DNA from: Streptomyces pactum
GTDB lineage: Bacteria > Actinomycetota > Actinomycetes > Streptomycetales > Streptomycetaceae
Assembly: GCF_016031615.1 (NCBI RefSeq)
Contig: NZ_JACYXC010000001.1
Coordinates: 1 to 64,000, forward strand
Length of the DNA stretch: 64,000 bases
Reading direction: 5' to 3'
Shown piece by piece: positions 8,872 to 17,923 of this stretch (positions are counted from its first letter, which is position 1; the number at the start of each line of letters is the position of its first letter). The position numbers were made by a program, and so were the translations under genes. Under the pieces are notes generated by a model that saw nothing but the letters and a program-made list of their open reading frames with translations, was not told where the DNA came from and ran no database searches.

Positions 8872-9022
8872 CCGCAACAGACGGCAGGCGCAGGCCGAGC
8901 TCACCGCGGACCAGGCCGTGTTCGTCCAGCGGCTCTACGACGACGAGCGGGAGAAGACCTTCCAGCAGATCCCCGACAGATTCGGCGTGCCCCGCTTCAC
9001 GGTGCACGGGCACCTCGACAAG
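8872..9022 (+). pseudogene. Resolvase-type C-terminal HTH fragment
   Basis: RRQAQAELTADQAVFVQRLY and the following QQIPDRFGVPRFTVHGHLDK resemble the C-terminal helix-turn-helix of serine recombinases (resolvase/invertase). No catalytic domain is present upstream, so this is a scrap of a mobile element. Confidence 0.5.
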
Positions 9023-9029
9023 CCCAGAT

Positions 9030-9178
9030 GCCGGTGGCGCGGAGCTCCGCAGCGGCCCGGGCCTCTCACGAACGGGCCCCGAGTTCCTCGAAGCGGCCGC
9101 GGGCGGCGGCCAGCTGCACCCAGGCGTCACGGTTGAGCCCCTGACGGCGAAGCGCTTCGCCGTACGCCGGGGTGAGTA
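9030..9178 (-). pseudogene. Possible LuxR (LAL)-type regulator fragment
   Basis: The minus strand encodes LTPAYGEALRRQGLNRDAWV and then QLAAARGRFEELGARS, and in a shifted frame EARAAAELRATG. This resembles the TPR-like segment just before the HTH of large LuxR (LAL) regulators. The HTH itself is absent. Tentative. Confidence 0.3.
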
Positions 9179-9191
9179 AGACCGTGTCCTA

Positions 9192-9605
9192 CGTGGTGAG
9201 GCGGACGAGGCGCTTGTAGCAGAGGGCGGCGGCAAGGCCGAGGAAACCCACGTAGTTTCGGGGATCGCGCTCGATCGCGTTCGTAGCGAGGGCTGTTGCG
9301 GCGGTAGCCGGACAGCCAGGACATCGTCCGCTCGATGTCTCGTTTGGTGACCCCCACCATCGGCTTCAAGACCTTCGCATCGTGGACGTTGCTTGCAGAG
9401 ACTCCGACAAGGACGGGCAGACCGTTCGCGTCCGACAGGACGTGCATCTTGGAACCCGGCTTGCCCCAGTCCACGGGGCTCGGACCTGTGTGTTCGCCCT
9501 GGGCGGTGTCGAGGACGAAGCGGGAGACATCCAGCAGTCCGGCGTCGTCCAGGCGGTGCAGCACAGCTTCGTGCAGCCATCGCGGACATGTCGGGAAAAT
9601 GGTAG
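9192..9605 (-). pseudogene. IS5-type transposase remnant
   Basis: The minus strand has FVLDTAQGEHTGPSPVDWGK and the adjacent SKMHVLSDANGLPVLVG, then ERTMSWLSGYRR and, after a frameshift, RDPRNYVGFLGLAAALCYKR up to the stop near 9192. These are the central and C-terminal parts of an IS5-family transposase. The stretch between the central and terminal parts is shortened and frames change, so it is inactive. Confidence 0.75.
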
Positions 9606-9609
9606 ATCG

Positions 9610-9918
9610 CGATGTGAACGTCTGAGCCTCTGCGGCGGAGAACCCACCTCACTTCGTCTGACTCAAGATCAAAAGAGAACCGCTGGACGGGGATGCGACC
9701 GTAGAGCCCTGCGACACCGTGAAGCACGTCCGCCAGGGCGTCCGTGCAGTAGCTCGGCAGGCTCGGTGTCTGCTCCGAAGGACGGGACGTTCTTCCACCG
9801 CGATGTCCAGCCGGGGCCGGGGGAAACGCACCGGGTGCCTCCCTACTCCGCGCTCCAGCGCCGTGCCCGCCCAGATCTCGGTGACCCGCTCCGGTTCGAC
9901 CAGCACGATGTCGAGCAT
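9610..9918 (-). pseudogene. Broken conserved hypothetical gene
   Basis: The minus strand starts MLDIVLVEPERVTEIWAGTA and, after a frameshift near 9770, continues YCTDALADVLHGVAGLYGRI and RFSFDLESDEVRWVLRRRGS up to about 9620, where the IS5 remnant begins. The composition is clearly protein-like, but I cannot name the family. It looks truncated by the IS element. Confidence 0.4.
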
Positions 9919-10266
9919 CCGGTCCGCCCGGTCTCCCCGCGACCGGGCGCGGCGTCAAGGGGGTGCGGCCGACGGCCGGCCTGCCGGGTCGTGCGGTGCA
10001 GGACAGTGGCGCCCACTCGTCGAGGCCGCCGCGGATGTGCGCTTGGAGGCGTGGGGGGCGTCAAGGCCCACGGCCTCGCTCGGTACACGGTGATGAGCGG
10101 GTTCTTGCCCCGCCACCGGGTATCGGGGGCACCCTGGGCCTGGGCGCCGGGTTCCTGACGTCCGCGCCGGCGATCATCGGCCTTGTCCGGGTGGCCACGC
10201 CGCACTCCCCGGCCTCGGCGCCCTGCGGCCGCTCGGCCGGTTCGCGGTGTCGCCGGGTGCAGCTCC
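9919..10266. other. No recognisable gene
   Basis: About 350 bases between a broken gene and the LysR gene; open frames are Arg/Pro-rich and unconvincing. I see no feature. Confidence 0.5.
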
Positions 10267-11202
10267 TCATCGCCGGCGCTTGCGAGAGCGGGGCCCGGGG
10301 GCGGGGTGGGGGTGCTTCGCGGCTTCCTCCAGGGCGTGGAGCACGTTGCGGAGAGCGGGTTGGGACAGGGTGCCCTCGCGGATGGCCGCGTGGATGGTCC
10401 TGACCGGTTCCGGGCGCCGGACCCTGCGCAGGGCGACGCCGGTGCGGCGCCCTGCGACACCGAGCCGAGGGATGAGTGCGACCCCGAGGCCGGCGGCGAC
10501 GAATCCGAGTGCGGTGGCGTAGTCCTCGCTCTTCGCCACGAAATTGGGGCTGAACCCTGCCGCGGCGCACGCATTGAGCATGACGTCCAGACAGGGCCCC
10601 GGCGGTTCGCTGCCGACCCACGGCTCGCCGGCGAGGTCGGAGAGGTCCAGTAGGCGTTGTGCGGCGAGCGGGTGGTCGGCGGGGAGCGCGGCGAGGTATG
10701 CGTCGTCGAGCAGGTGGATCAGGTGGATGCCCTGCCGGCCGCTGTCGTCGCGAGGCCGAACCACGATCGCCAGGTCCGCGTCGCCGCGCTCGACCTCGGC
10801 CAGTGGCTCTTCGGGGTCGATCAGTTTGAGGTCGATCTGGACGCCTGGATGCTCGCGGCGGAGCCTGGCCAGTGCGGGCGCGACGAGTGCGGGGCCGACC
10901 GAGGTGCCGTACCGGATGGCCAGTCTGCCGGTGCGTCCGGCTTTCAGGTCGGCCAGCGCGGTTTCCGCCTCGGCGATGTTCTGGCTGATGATCGCGGTGT
11001 GCTGGGTGAGCAGCCGGCCCGCCGCCGTCGGCCGTACGCCGCGTCCCACCCGTTCCAGCAGCGCGATCCCGGTCTCCTTCTCCAGCGCCGCCACCTGCTG
11101 GCTCACCGCGGAGGGCGTGTAGCCCAGGTGCGCCGCGGCGGCGGTGACCGATCCGCTGGTGACCACAGCCCGCAGTATCTGCATCCGTCTCACATCAAGC
11201 AT
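10267..11202 (-). CDS. LysR family transcriptional regulator
   Basis: A 311-residue LysR regulator: N-terminal HTH (MLDVRRMQILRAVVTSGSVT, then HLGYTPSAVSQQVAALE) and a C-terminal periplasmic-binding-like sensor domain from about residue 90. The ATG at 11202 is chosen because it matches the family start; the open frame runs much further upstream. It is divergent from the transporter-peptidase-RidA-PhzF operon and separated from it by 99 bases, the usual arrangement for a LysR activator and its target. The inducer is unknown. The C-terminus is Arg/Pro-rich. Confidence 0.9.
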   Translation of the reverse strand: MLDVRRMQILRAVVTSGSVTAAAAHLGYTPSAVSQQVAALEKETGIALLERVGRGVRPTAAGRLLTQHTAIISQNIAEAETALADLKAGRTGRLAIRYGTSVGPALVAPALARLRREHPGVQIDLKLIDPEEPLAEVERGDADLAIVVRPRDDSGRQGIHLIHLLDDAYLAALPADHPLAAQRLLDLSDLAGEPWVGSEPPGPCLDVMLNACAAAGFSPNFVAKSEDYATALGFVAAGLGVALIPRLGVAGRRTGVALRRVRRPEPVRTIHAAIREGTLSQPALRNVLHALEEAAKHPHPAPGPRSRKRRR

Positions 11203-11215
11203 GTACCTCAGCTTA
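11203..11215. promoter_or_regulatory. LysR-type site next to the lysR start
   Basis: On the minus strand TAAGCTGAGGTAC directly precedes the lysR ATG. The second LysR gene of the window has TAAGCTCGGCTTA in the same position, so TAAGCT plus partial dyad may be an autoregulatory site or promoter element in this LysR clade. Confidence 0.4.
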
Positions 11216-11301
11216 ACGATGGTGCAGGATTTTTTGATTGTGCTTATGTGTTGGCTCGCGGCATCGTTCCCTCGACGGAAGACCGGTGAGGAGGTCCGAG
11301 C

Positions 11302-12333
11302 GTGAGCGGTGCCGCGGGCAGAACGAGGGCGTGGGCCCGGATAGGGGCGCTCGCCCTGCTGTGGGGGTCCACCTTCCTGTGGATCGAACTGGCCCTGGAG
11401 GCCCTCTCCCCGGTACAGGTCACCCTGGCCCGCTGTCTGCTCGGCACCGCCACGCTGCTGGTGCTGTGTCTGAGGGCGGGGCGGCGTCTCCCCCGTGAGC
11501 GCGCCGTGTGGGGCCGCGTCTTCGTGGCGGCCTTCTGGTGCAACGCGCTGCCGTTCGCGATGTTCAGCGTCGGCCAGCAGACCGTCGACTCCGGCGTGGC
11601 CGGGGTACTGAACGCGACGACGCCGCTGTGGTCCCTGCTGCTCGGTATCGCCCTCGGCACGGAGCGCGGGGTGCGCCCGGTGCGTCTGGGCGGCCTGCTG
11701 CTGGGGTTCGGCGGAGTGGTGCTGATCTTCGCTCCCTGGCAGGGAGCCGGGATCATCAGCTGGGGCGCCCTCGCCATCGTCGCCGCCGCGGCGAGCTACG
11801 CGATCGGCTTCGCCTACATGGGACGCAACCTCGTCGGCGGCGGACACCCGACCATGTCCCTGTCCGCGGCACAGCTGGTCGCCGCGTCCTTCCTCACCGC
11901 CCTGAGCCTGCCGGCCGGTGGCCTGGCGCCGGTCCACCCGGACCGGGCGGGCCTGATCGCGGTGGTGATCCTGGGGATCTTCGCCACCGGGATCACCTTC
12001 CACCTCACCTACCGGATCATCGCCGACGAAGGGGCGACCAACGCCGCGGCCGTCGGCTACCTGCTACCCGTGGTTTCGGTGGGACTGGGCGCCCTCGTAC
12101 TCGGCGAACCCTTCAGCCTCCGGATCGCCGCGGGAATGGTGATCGTCCTCCTGGGCGTCGGCATGACGCGTCAAAAGACGCCGGCTACGGCGTCATCGGC
12201 CCGCACGCCGCCCATTTCCGTCACGGGCAGTCAGAGCCGGCCGACGTTCCCGTTCCACCGAACCGCCGGAGAGACGGCCGGAGATCCGTCGGAGAAACCC
12301 GGAGGGGAAAACCTCCGGAGAACAGGACAGTGA
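11302..12333 (+). CDS. DMT/EamA family exporter
   Basis: The 343-residue membrane protein has two EamA repeats, about ten hydrophobic segments, with ALLWGSTFLWIELALEALSP at the start and the family's ALVLGEPFS near the end of the second repeat. Members export amino acids and other small metabolites. The GTG start has GAGGAGG upstream. A C-terminal tail of about 45 hydrophilic residues follows the last membrane segment. The stop lies one base before the leucyl aminopeptidase start, so they form one operon, probably under the divergent LysR. Confidence 0.85.
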   Translation: MSGAAGRTRAWARIGALALLWGSTFLWIELALEALSPVQVTLARCLLGTATLLVLCLRAGRRLPRERAVWGRVFVAAFWCNALPFAMFSVGQQTVDSGVAGVLNATTPLWSLLLGIALGTERGVRPVRLGGLLLGFGGVVLIFAPWQGAGIISWGALAIVAAAASYAIGFAYMGRNLVGGGHPTMSLSAAQLVAASFLTALSLPAGGLAPVHPDRAGLIAVVILGIFATGITFHLTYRIIADEGATNAAAVGYLLPVVSVGLGALVLGEPFSLRIAAGMVIVLLGVGMTRQKTPATASSARTPPISVTGSQSRPTFPFHRTAGETAGDPSEKPGGENLRRTGQ

Positions 12334-12334
12334 C

Positions 12335-13858
12335 GTGACCACCCTTACCGTGTCCACCACCACCGCGGCGGCACAGCCCGCGGATTGTGTCGTGATCGGC
12401 GTCGCCACAGGCCCCTCGGGGCCGGCCCTGGGGGCCGGCGCGGAGGCCGTGAGCGAGGCGTTCGGCGGCGGGCTCGCCGCGACGCTCGGCTCCCTCGGTT
12501 TCACCGGCGCCGAAGGGGAGACGCTCAAGCTGCCGGCCCCGGCGGACCTCAACGCCGAGGTGGTGCTCACGGTCGGCCTGGGCGAGGCCGCCGACGACGG
12601 TACGCCCACCACGGAGGCGCTGCGCCGGGCCGCCGGTGTGGCCTCCCGCGCCCTGGCCGGTACCGGACGGGCCGCGCTGGCTCTACCGGCCGGCACCGCC
12701 GAGGCGGCGGAGGCGGTGGCGCTCGGCGGACTCCTCGGCTCCTACGCCTTCACCACCTACCGTGCCCCGGGCGGGCGCGAGGCCCCCGTCGGCGAACTGG
12801 TGATCCCGGCGACGGAGGAGACCCGGGACGAGGTGGAGTCCGGTGTCCGGCGCGGCACCGTGATCGGTGAGGAGATGAACCGCTCCCGGGACCTGGTCAA
12901 CATGCCCGCGAACCACCTGACACCGGAGACCTTCGCCGACACCGTGCGGGCGGCCGGCGAGCGGTACGGGCTCGACGTCGAGGTGCTGGACGAGCAGGCC
13001 CTCGCCAAGGAGTCCTTCGGAGGCATCCTCGGCGTCGGCCAGGGCTCGGTGCGGCCGCCACGCCTCGTCAGGGTCGCCTACACCCACCCGGCGGCGCGGG
13101 CGACCCTCGCCTTCGTCGGCAAGGGCATCACCTATGACTCCGGCGGCATCTCGCTCAAGCCGGTCGGCTTCAACGAGATCATGAAGCGGGACATGTCCGG
13201 TGCCGCTGCCGTGTTCGCCGCCGTGGTGGCCACCGCCCGGCTCCGGCCGCGGGTGAACATCACCGGCTGGCTCGCCCTTGCCGAGAACATGCCGTCCGGC
13301 TCGGCGACCAGACCGGGCGACGTGCTGCGGATGTACGGCGGCACGACCGTCGAGGTGCTCAACACCGACGCCGAAGGACGCCTGGTGCTCGCCGACGCCC
13401 TCGTCCGCGCGGGCGAGGAGCAACCGGACGCCATCGTCGACGTGGCCACGTTGACCGCAGCGATGAAGATGGCCCTGGGCCACCGCATTTTCGGCGTCAT
13501 GTCCGACGACGCCGCCTTCCGCGACCAGGTCCTCGACGCGGCCGGGCGTGCCGGGGAGGAGGCGTGGCCCCTGCCGCTCCCGGAGCACCTGCGGGAGAGC
13601 CTGAACTCCCCGGTGGCCGAGATCGCCAACACCGGTGAACGGATGGGCGGCGGTCTGGTGGCCGGTCTCTTTCTGAAGGAGTTCGTGCCGAGCGGTGTCC
13701 CCTGGGCCCATCTGGACATCGCGGGGCCGGCGTTCCACGAAGGCGCACCCTACGGGTACACCCCCACGGGCGGCACCGGTTCGGCGGTGCGCACCCTGGT
13801 GCGGCTGGCGGAGGACGCCGCGGCCGGCGTGCTCAACCGGCCGGGGACGCACCGGTGA
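12335..13858 (+). CDS. pepA: Leucyl aminopeptidase, M17 family
   Basis: A 507-residue cytosol aminopeptidase. The C-terminal catalytic domain has the di-metal and catalytic motifs FVGKGITYDSGG (Lys) and NTDAEGRLVLADAL (signature with the catalytic Arg). The N-terminal domain is the usual alpha/beta macro-like fold. It removes N-terminal residues from peptides, including Cys-Gly and dipeptides. GTG start with GGAGA upstream. Placed in an operon with an exporter, RidA and PhzF, it may serve a specific peptide or amino-acid pathway rather than be the housekeeping enzyme; that is inference. Confidence 0.9.
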   Translation: MTTLTVSTTTAAAQPADCVVIGVATGPSGPALGAGAEAVSEAFGGGLAATLGSLGFTGAEGETLKLPAPADLNAEVVLTVGLGEAADDGTPTTEALRRAAGVASRALAGTGRAALALPAGTAEAAEAVALGGLLGSYAFTTYRAPGGREAPVGELVIPATEETRDEVESGVRRGTVIGEEMNRSRDLVNMPANHLTPETFADTVRAAGERYGLDVEVLDEQALAKESFGGILGVGQGSVRPPRLVRVAYTHPAARATLAFVGKGITYDSGGISLKPVGFNEIMKRDMSGAAAVFAAVVATARLRPRVNITGWLALAENMPSGSATRPGDVLRMYGGTTVEVLNTDAEGRLVLADALVRAGEEQPDAIVDVATLTAAMKMALGHRIFGVMSDDAAFRDQVLDAAGRAGEEAWPLPLPEHLRESLNSPVAEIANTGERMGGGLVAGLFLKEFVPSGVPWAHLDIAGPAFHEGAPYGYTPTGGTGSAVRTLVRLAEDAAAGVLNRPGTHR

Positions 13859-14253
13859 GCCGCCCCGCTCCGGCCCTCCGCCGGGTGACGGCGCCTGCGG
13901 CCCCCGCCCCGTTCGGTCACTACGCGCAGGCCACCGTCACCCCGGACGGCACCCTTTGGGTGTCGGCGCAACTGCCGGTCGGAGGGGCCGTAACTGCCGG
14001 CTCTCCGGTCGCGGAGCAGACGCGTCAAGCTCTCGCCAACGTCATGTCCATCGTGGAGGCCGCAGGGAGTCGGGCCGATTGGGTGACGAGGGTCACCCTC
14101 TACCTCACGGACGTCTCGGACTGGACCTCGGTCGACGCCGTCTTCGGTGAGGTGTTCGGCTCCCATCGCCCGGCCCGGTCCGTACTCCAGGTGGCGGGGC
14201 TGCACCACGGGTACCGCGTGTCCGCCGAAGCGGTCGGCTGGTGCGTCCGATGA
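13855..14253 (+). CDS. RidA family protein
   Basis: A 132-residue RidA/YjgF-like protein with VSAQLPVGGAVTAGSPVAEQ, then TRQALANVMSIVEAAG and VTRVTLYLTDVSDW, the standard order of the trimeric fold. RidA proteins hydrolyse reactive enamine/imine intermediates from PLP enzymes. The Arg of the usual RxxxVEV…/C-terminal PxR motif is seen as HRPARSVLQVAGL. GTG overlaps the aminopeptidase stop (GTGA), so translation is coupled. Confidence 0.85.
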   Translation: MSRPAPALRRVTAPAAPAPFGHYAQATVTPDGTLWVSAQLPVGGAVTAGSPVAEQTRQALANVMSIVEAAGSRADWVTRVTLYLTDVSDWTSVDAVFGEVFGSHRPARSVLQVAGLHHGYRVSAEAVGWCVR

Positions 14254-14408
14254 CCGCCCGCAGCCCGGGACTGTGCCCGGCAGCAGCAGGATCCGGCCCG
14301 CAACCAGGCGCGCGGACCGGCCCAGGAGCGGCCTCGGGGACGCACCCACGGGGTGCCACCCCCGTACCGGCGCCCCGTTCAAGGGCCGCAGGGAGGAGAC
14401 CCACGGCG

Positions 14409-15332
14409 ATGAGAGTCCTCTACCAGGTCGATGCCTTCACCCGGACACCGTTCACGGGAAACCCCGCAGGCGTGGTACTGGGCGCGGACGGCATGTCCGA
14501 AGCCGAGATGCTCGCTGTCGCACGGGAACTCAACAACTCCGAGACGGCCTTCGTGCTCCCCGCCGACGCCGCCGACCACGACGTGCGCGTCCGCTTCTTC
14601 ACCCCGACCACCGAGGTGCCCACCTGCGGCCACGCCACCGTGGGGGCGCACTTCGCCCGGGCGGTGGAGTACGGCCTGCCGTCGTGCTCGCTGCGGCAGA
14701 AGACCGGTCGCGGGCTGATCCAGGACGTGGAGATCCACCGGGACGGGGGCCGGGTGAGGATCGGCATGCGCCAGGGGGCGGCGGAGTTCGGGCCGGAGCT
14801 GAACGGCGCTCAGGTGGACCGGCTCCTGCGGGCCCTGGGAGCCGGCCTCGGTGACCTGGCGGAGAACGGCCCCGTCCAGGTCGTGTCGACCGGCCATTCC
14901 AAGGTGCTCGTGGAGTTGCGCGACCGCGCCGTCCTCGACGCGCTGCGGCCCGACCCCTTCGCGTTGACCTCACTCAGCCATGAGGTCGGCAGCAACGGCT
15001 TCTTCGTCTTCACCCGGTCCACCACCCGAAGCGGTCCACTCACCTGGTCCCGGATGTTCGCACCGGCGATCGGCATCACCGAGGACCCGGTCACCGGCAA
15101 CGGACACGGCCCGCTCGGCGCGTACCTGGTGCGGCACGGCCTCGTGCCCGCGACGGACGGGCGGCTGGTCTTCACCGGCCGGCAGGGGATGGCGATGGGA
15201 CGGCCCGGCGACGTCCGGGTACACGTCGAGGTACGGCCCGGCGGCACACTCGCGGTGTCCATCACCGGCGACGCGGTGACCGCGTTCCGGGCCGAGATGG
15301 CGCCCCACGCGGCCACCGGGACCGGCCACTGA
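14409..15332 (+). CDS. PhzF family isomerase
   Basis: The 307-residue protein is a PhzF/DapF-like fold enzyme: QVDAFTRTPFTGNPAGVVL, the catalytic Glu region ELNNSETAFVL, then FTPTTEVPTCGHATVGAHF and a second-half signature ITEDPVTGNGHGPLGAYLV. The ATG at 14409 has GGGAGGAGA upstream; the open frame starts earlier. PhzF isomerises dihydrohydroxyanthranilate in phenazine synthesis, but most genomic PhzF-like proteins act elsewhere and no other phz genes are here. A gap of about 155 bases separates it from ridA. Confidence 0.88.
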   Translation: MRVLYQVDAFTRTPFTGNPAGVVLGADGMSEAEMLAVARELNNSETAFVLPADAADHDVRVRFFTPTTEVPTCGHATVGAHFARAVEYGLPSCSLRQKTGRGLIQDVEIHRDGGRVRIGMRQGAAEFGPELNGAQVDRLLRALGAGLGDLAENGPVQVVSTGHSKVLVELRDRAVLDALRPDPFALTSLSHEVGSNGFFVFTRSTTRSGPLTWSRMFAPAIGITEDPVTGNGHGPLGAYLVRHGLVPATDGRLVFTGRQGMAMGRPGDVRVHVEVRPGGTLAVSITGDAVTAFRAEMAPHAATGTGH

Positions 15333-15353
15333 AAGCCACCGATCCGGGCCGGT

Positions 15354-15370
15354 GCCCCACAGGGTGGGGC
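15354..15370. terminator. Hairpin between convergent genes
   Basis: GCCCCA-CAGGG-TGGGGC lies 22 bases after the phzF-like stop and upstream of the end of the convergent secreted-protein gene. No T-tract; a GC-rich actinobacterial terminator is plausible. Confidence 0.45.
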
Positions 15371-15525
15371 GTGGGCAAGGGCGCGCCGGATCGTGACGCC
15401 CCTGGGACTCCTCCACCGGACACAGCGCCGACGGGCGTCCCGTTGTGTGGGTGGCTTCCCCATCGGCCCTTGCTGGGAAGGGACGACGGCCGGGGTGACT
15501 GGTCGCGGGGCACCGGCGATGGCGC

Positions 15526-16056
15526 CTACAGGGCGCGCAGCAGGAACTGGGTGGTGGTGTAGCTGCCACTGGAGCAGGTGTGGCTCTGCTGGGTGGCCGT
15601 GTAGGTGAACCCGGACGGCACGGAGCAGGCCCACATGCCGGTCACGGGCTTTTGGAGCAGATACTGGGTGGTCGTGTAGCTCCCGCCGGCCGAGCACGTG
15701 TGGCTGCTCATGACCGCGGTGTGGGTGTAACCAGGCATGGTGGTGCAGGCCCAGAGGTTGTCGGCGGGCGGCTGGACGTAGAACTCGGTGGTCCGGTAGC
15801 TGCCGCCTGAGCAGGCGTAAGAGCTCTGGGACGAGGTGTACGTGTATCCGGACGGGACGGAGCAGGCCCAGAAACCCGAGGTGGCCCGGGCGGCCCCGGT
15901 GGCCCCTGCGGTGTCGGCTTCGGGGGCTTCCGCGATGGTCCTGGTTCCGTCGGCCGGGGCGGCGGCGGCAGGGACGGTCGCCGCGGCGAGGGCGAGGGCG
16001 ACCGTCGCCGTAGCGGTGAGCAGCGTGCGAGGTACACGGAAGGTCGTACGCGGCAT
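15526..16056 (-). CDS. Secreted protein with three tandem Cys repeats
   Basis: The 176-residue protein starts MPRTTFRVPRTLLTATATVA with a long hydrophobic signal peptide and an AAAAPA cleavage region. The mature part is three repeats of about 40 residues, each WACSVPSGYTYT-like, then a second Cys in SHTCS(A)GGSY, then TTTQFLL. Each repeat thus has two Cys, perhaps one disulfide each, suggesting small extracellular beta modules. The ATG at 16056 has CAGGAG upstream. I do not recognise the repeat family; binding or hydrophobic-surface roles are guesses. Confidence 0.75.
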   Translation of the reverse strand: MPRTTFRVPRTLLTATATVALALAAATVPAAAAPADGTRTIAEAPEADTAGATGAARATSGFWACSVPSGYTYTSSQSSYACSGGSYRTTEFYVQPPADNLWACTTMPGYTHTAVMSSHTCSAGGSYTTTQYLLQKPVTGMWACSVPSGFTYTATQQSHTCSSGSYTTTQFLLRAL

Positions 16057-16383
16057 GGCGGGCACTCCTGAGTGGGTTCGTCCATCGGGCAGAGCCAGCG
16101 GGTGGGGGGCCGACCGGGGGTCTGGCCCGTGCCCCGGCCGCCGCAGGGCGCGCGCCGGAAGACTGTCAGGGGCACGGCCCCCCGGCAAGACCTGTGCCGC
16201 GCGGCCCGCTGTCTTCCAGCCGCCGTCGGCGCCCCGGCTGACCTGCGGGCCGACTGCGGTACACCGCCCTGCCAGGGCGTTCGGTACGGGCGGAACGGCC
16301 GGGTCCTCCGCTGAGGCCGGCCGTACAGGTCAACCCGACCGGGGCGTCGCAGCGGGCCTCCAGGTTGGCCGCCGTCGGGCCAA
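16057..16383. other. No recognisable gene
   Basis: Promoter side of the secreted-protein gene followed by sequence without a convincing frame. Nothing else seen. Confidence 0.5.
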
Positions 16384-16400
16384 TCAAGGAGCGGCAGGAC

Positions 16401-16735
16401 GTCGTTTCGGTTGGTGAGGCGGTGGTAGCTGACGAGCGCTGCGGCGATGCCGACGAAGGCGAGGAAGTGCTCGGCCTCTTTCACTCCTAGCGCCGGTGCA
16501 GCCTTCGGCATCCGGCCAGCCAGGCGGGAGTGGCCGTCGACGGCTCGGTGGATGGAGCTGTGGCCGGTCATCGGAGCGCAGCTCCGCACCCGGTGACGGC
16601 GGCGGCCTGACGGTTGCGGTCACCGGCCGTCCTGCCGACGGCTCGCCCTCCCGCCGCCGTCGGGGGACGTTGCCGCCGAAGATGAGATGGTCGACAACGG
16701 CCTCGCAGAGGCGGGGGTCGGTGAAGGTCTTGGCC
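16401..16735 (-). mobile_element. Cluster of IS fragments (IS5, IS481, IS21-type)
   Basis: Three transposition-gene scraps sit side by side on the minus strand. EAEHFLAFVGIAAALVSYHR (about 16401-16481) is the C-terminus of an IS5-type transposase; SSIHRAVDGHSRLA (about 16518-16562) is an IS481-like DDE piece; KTFTDPRLCEAVVDHLIFGG (about 16650-16735) is the end of an IstB-like helper ATPase. None is functional. This marks a hotspot of repeated insertion and decay next to the second LysR gene. Confidence 0.55.
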
Positions 16736-16934
16736 CGACCGCTGCAACTCCTCCAGCTCGGTATCGAGCAGGGTCTGCCGCAGCAGGTCCGGGCACCGGG
16801 CGGACGGTCCGGTGCCCTTCCGCGGCAGGCGGGAGCGGCTATCGCCAGGTCGGCGAGCCGCTCATCCGTCCCATGCGCGTATCCGCGCGGTGGGCATCCG
16901 GCCCGGACCCGGCCGCGGCCACTCCGCCGCCCGG

Positions 16935-17852
16935 TCATGCCGGCTGTGGCCCCGGGGGTCCCACTGCCGCTCTCGCCGCTTCCACGAACGCGGCGACGGC
17001 CGGATGGGCGCCCCCGCCCGCGCGGAAGGCGACCCTGGACCGGCGGAACAACGGCAGCCGGGTCAGCACCACGCCCTCGGGGCGCTGTGCCGTGGCCATC
17101 GCCGGCACGAACCCGGCTCCCTGGCCGGTGGCAGCCAGGGCCAGCACCGTGCGGAAGTCGTTGACCTGGTGGCGGATCCTCGGTTGGAACCCGGCCGCCT
17201 GGCAGGCACGCACGGCCATCGCGTGACCGGTCGTCCCCTCCCGTGCGGTGATCCACGGCATCTCGGCGCAGGGCCGGAGCAGCTCGGCCAGCGTGCCGCC
17301 GCGACCGGTCGGAGCGGTTGCGTCACCGCTGACCAGGTACATCGGCTCTTCCAGGAGGGGCACCTCGTCCACCGAGGCGTCGGGGGATGCGGGAACGAAG
17401 TCGTAGTCGTGGACGAGTGCGACATCGAGTTCACCGGCTCGCAGACCGTCGGAGACGCGCGCGGAGTCGATCTCCTGCACCATCGGTTCCAGCGCGGGAT
17501 GTCGCCGGGCCAGCTCCGCCAGGGCGACAGCCACGATGGTGTGGCCGCCGGAGGGAAACGTCCCGATGCGCAGCGGGCCGCCGACGCCTTCCCGGGCGCC
17601 GGCCAGTTCGGCGACCGCCAGCTCCAGGCGCTGCAGCACCGCGTCGGCGTGTGCGACGAGGGACCGGCCCGCCGGTGTGAGGACCACCCGTCTGCCGCTG
17701 CGTTCCAGCAGGGCAACGCCTGCCTCGCGTTCCAGCACACCCAGTTGCTGGGAGACGGCGGATGCCGTGAAGGACAGTGCCTGGGCCACGGCCGCGATCG
17801 TGCCTCGCCGGTCGAGCTCGCGGAGCAGATGGAGACGACGTACATCGAGCAT
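16935..17852 (-). CDS. LysR family transcriptional regulator
   Basis: A 305-residue LysR regulator: MLDVRRLHLLRELDRRGTIA, then ALSFTASAVSQQLGVLE in the HTH and a typical two-lobed effector domain. It is related to the other LysR of the window but clearly distinct. It is divergent from the DapA-family gene, 71 bases away, which is the likely target. On the minus strand TAAGCTCGGCTTA reaches its ATG, matching the T-N11-A form of LysR sites. Confidence 0.9.
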   Translation of the reverse strand: MLDVRRLHLLRELDRRGTIAAVAQALSFTASAVSQQLGVLEREAGVALLERSGRRVVLTPAGRSLVAHADAVLQRLELAVAELAGAREGVGGPLRIGTFPSGGHTIVAVALAELARRHPALEPMVQEIDSARVSDGLRAGELDVALVHDYDFVPASPDASVDEVPLLEEPMYLVSGDATAPTGRGGTLAELLRPCAEMPWITAREGTTGHAMAVRACQAAGFQPRIRHQVNDFRTVLALAATGQGAGFVPAMATAQRPEGVVLTRLPLFRRSRVAFRAGGGAHPAVAAFVEAARAAVGPPGPQPA

Positions 17853-17864
17853 AAGCCGAGCTTA
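17852..17864. promoter_or_regulatory. T-N11-A LysR-type operator
   Basis: TAAGC-CGA-GCTTA is a perfect 5-base inverted repeat with the LysR T-N11-A spacing, abutting the lysR ATG in the divergent region with the DapA-type gene. Likely regulator binding or autoregulatory site. Confidence 0.5.
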
Positions 17865-17923
17865 GGCATGACGTCAGAAATCAGAAATAGATCTACAGGG
17901 TCGGGGTCAGCCAGAGTGGAGCC

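Noticed and set aside
14409..15332. Phenazine biosynthesis gene
   Set aside because: The PhzF-like protein stands without any other phz gene, so a phenazine role is not supported.
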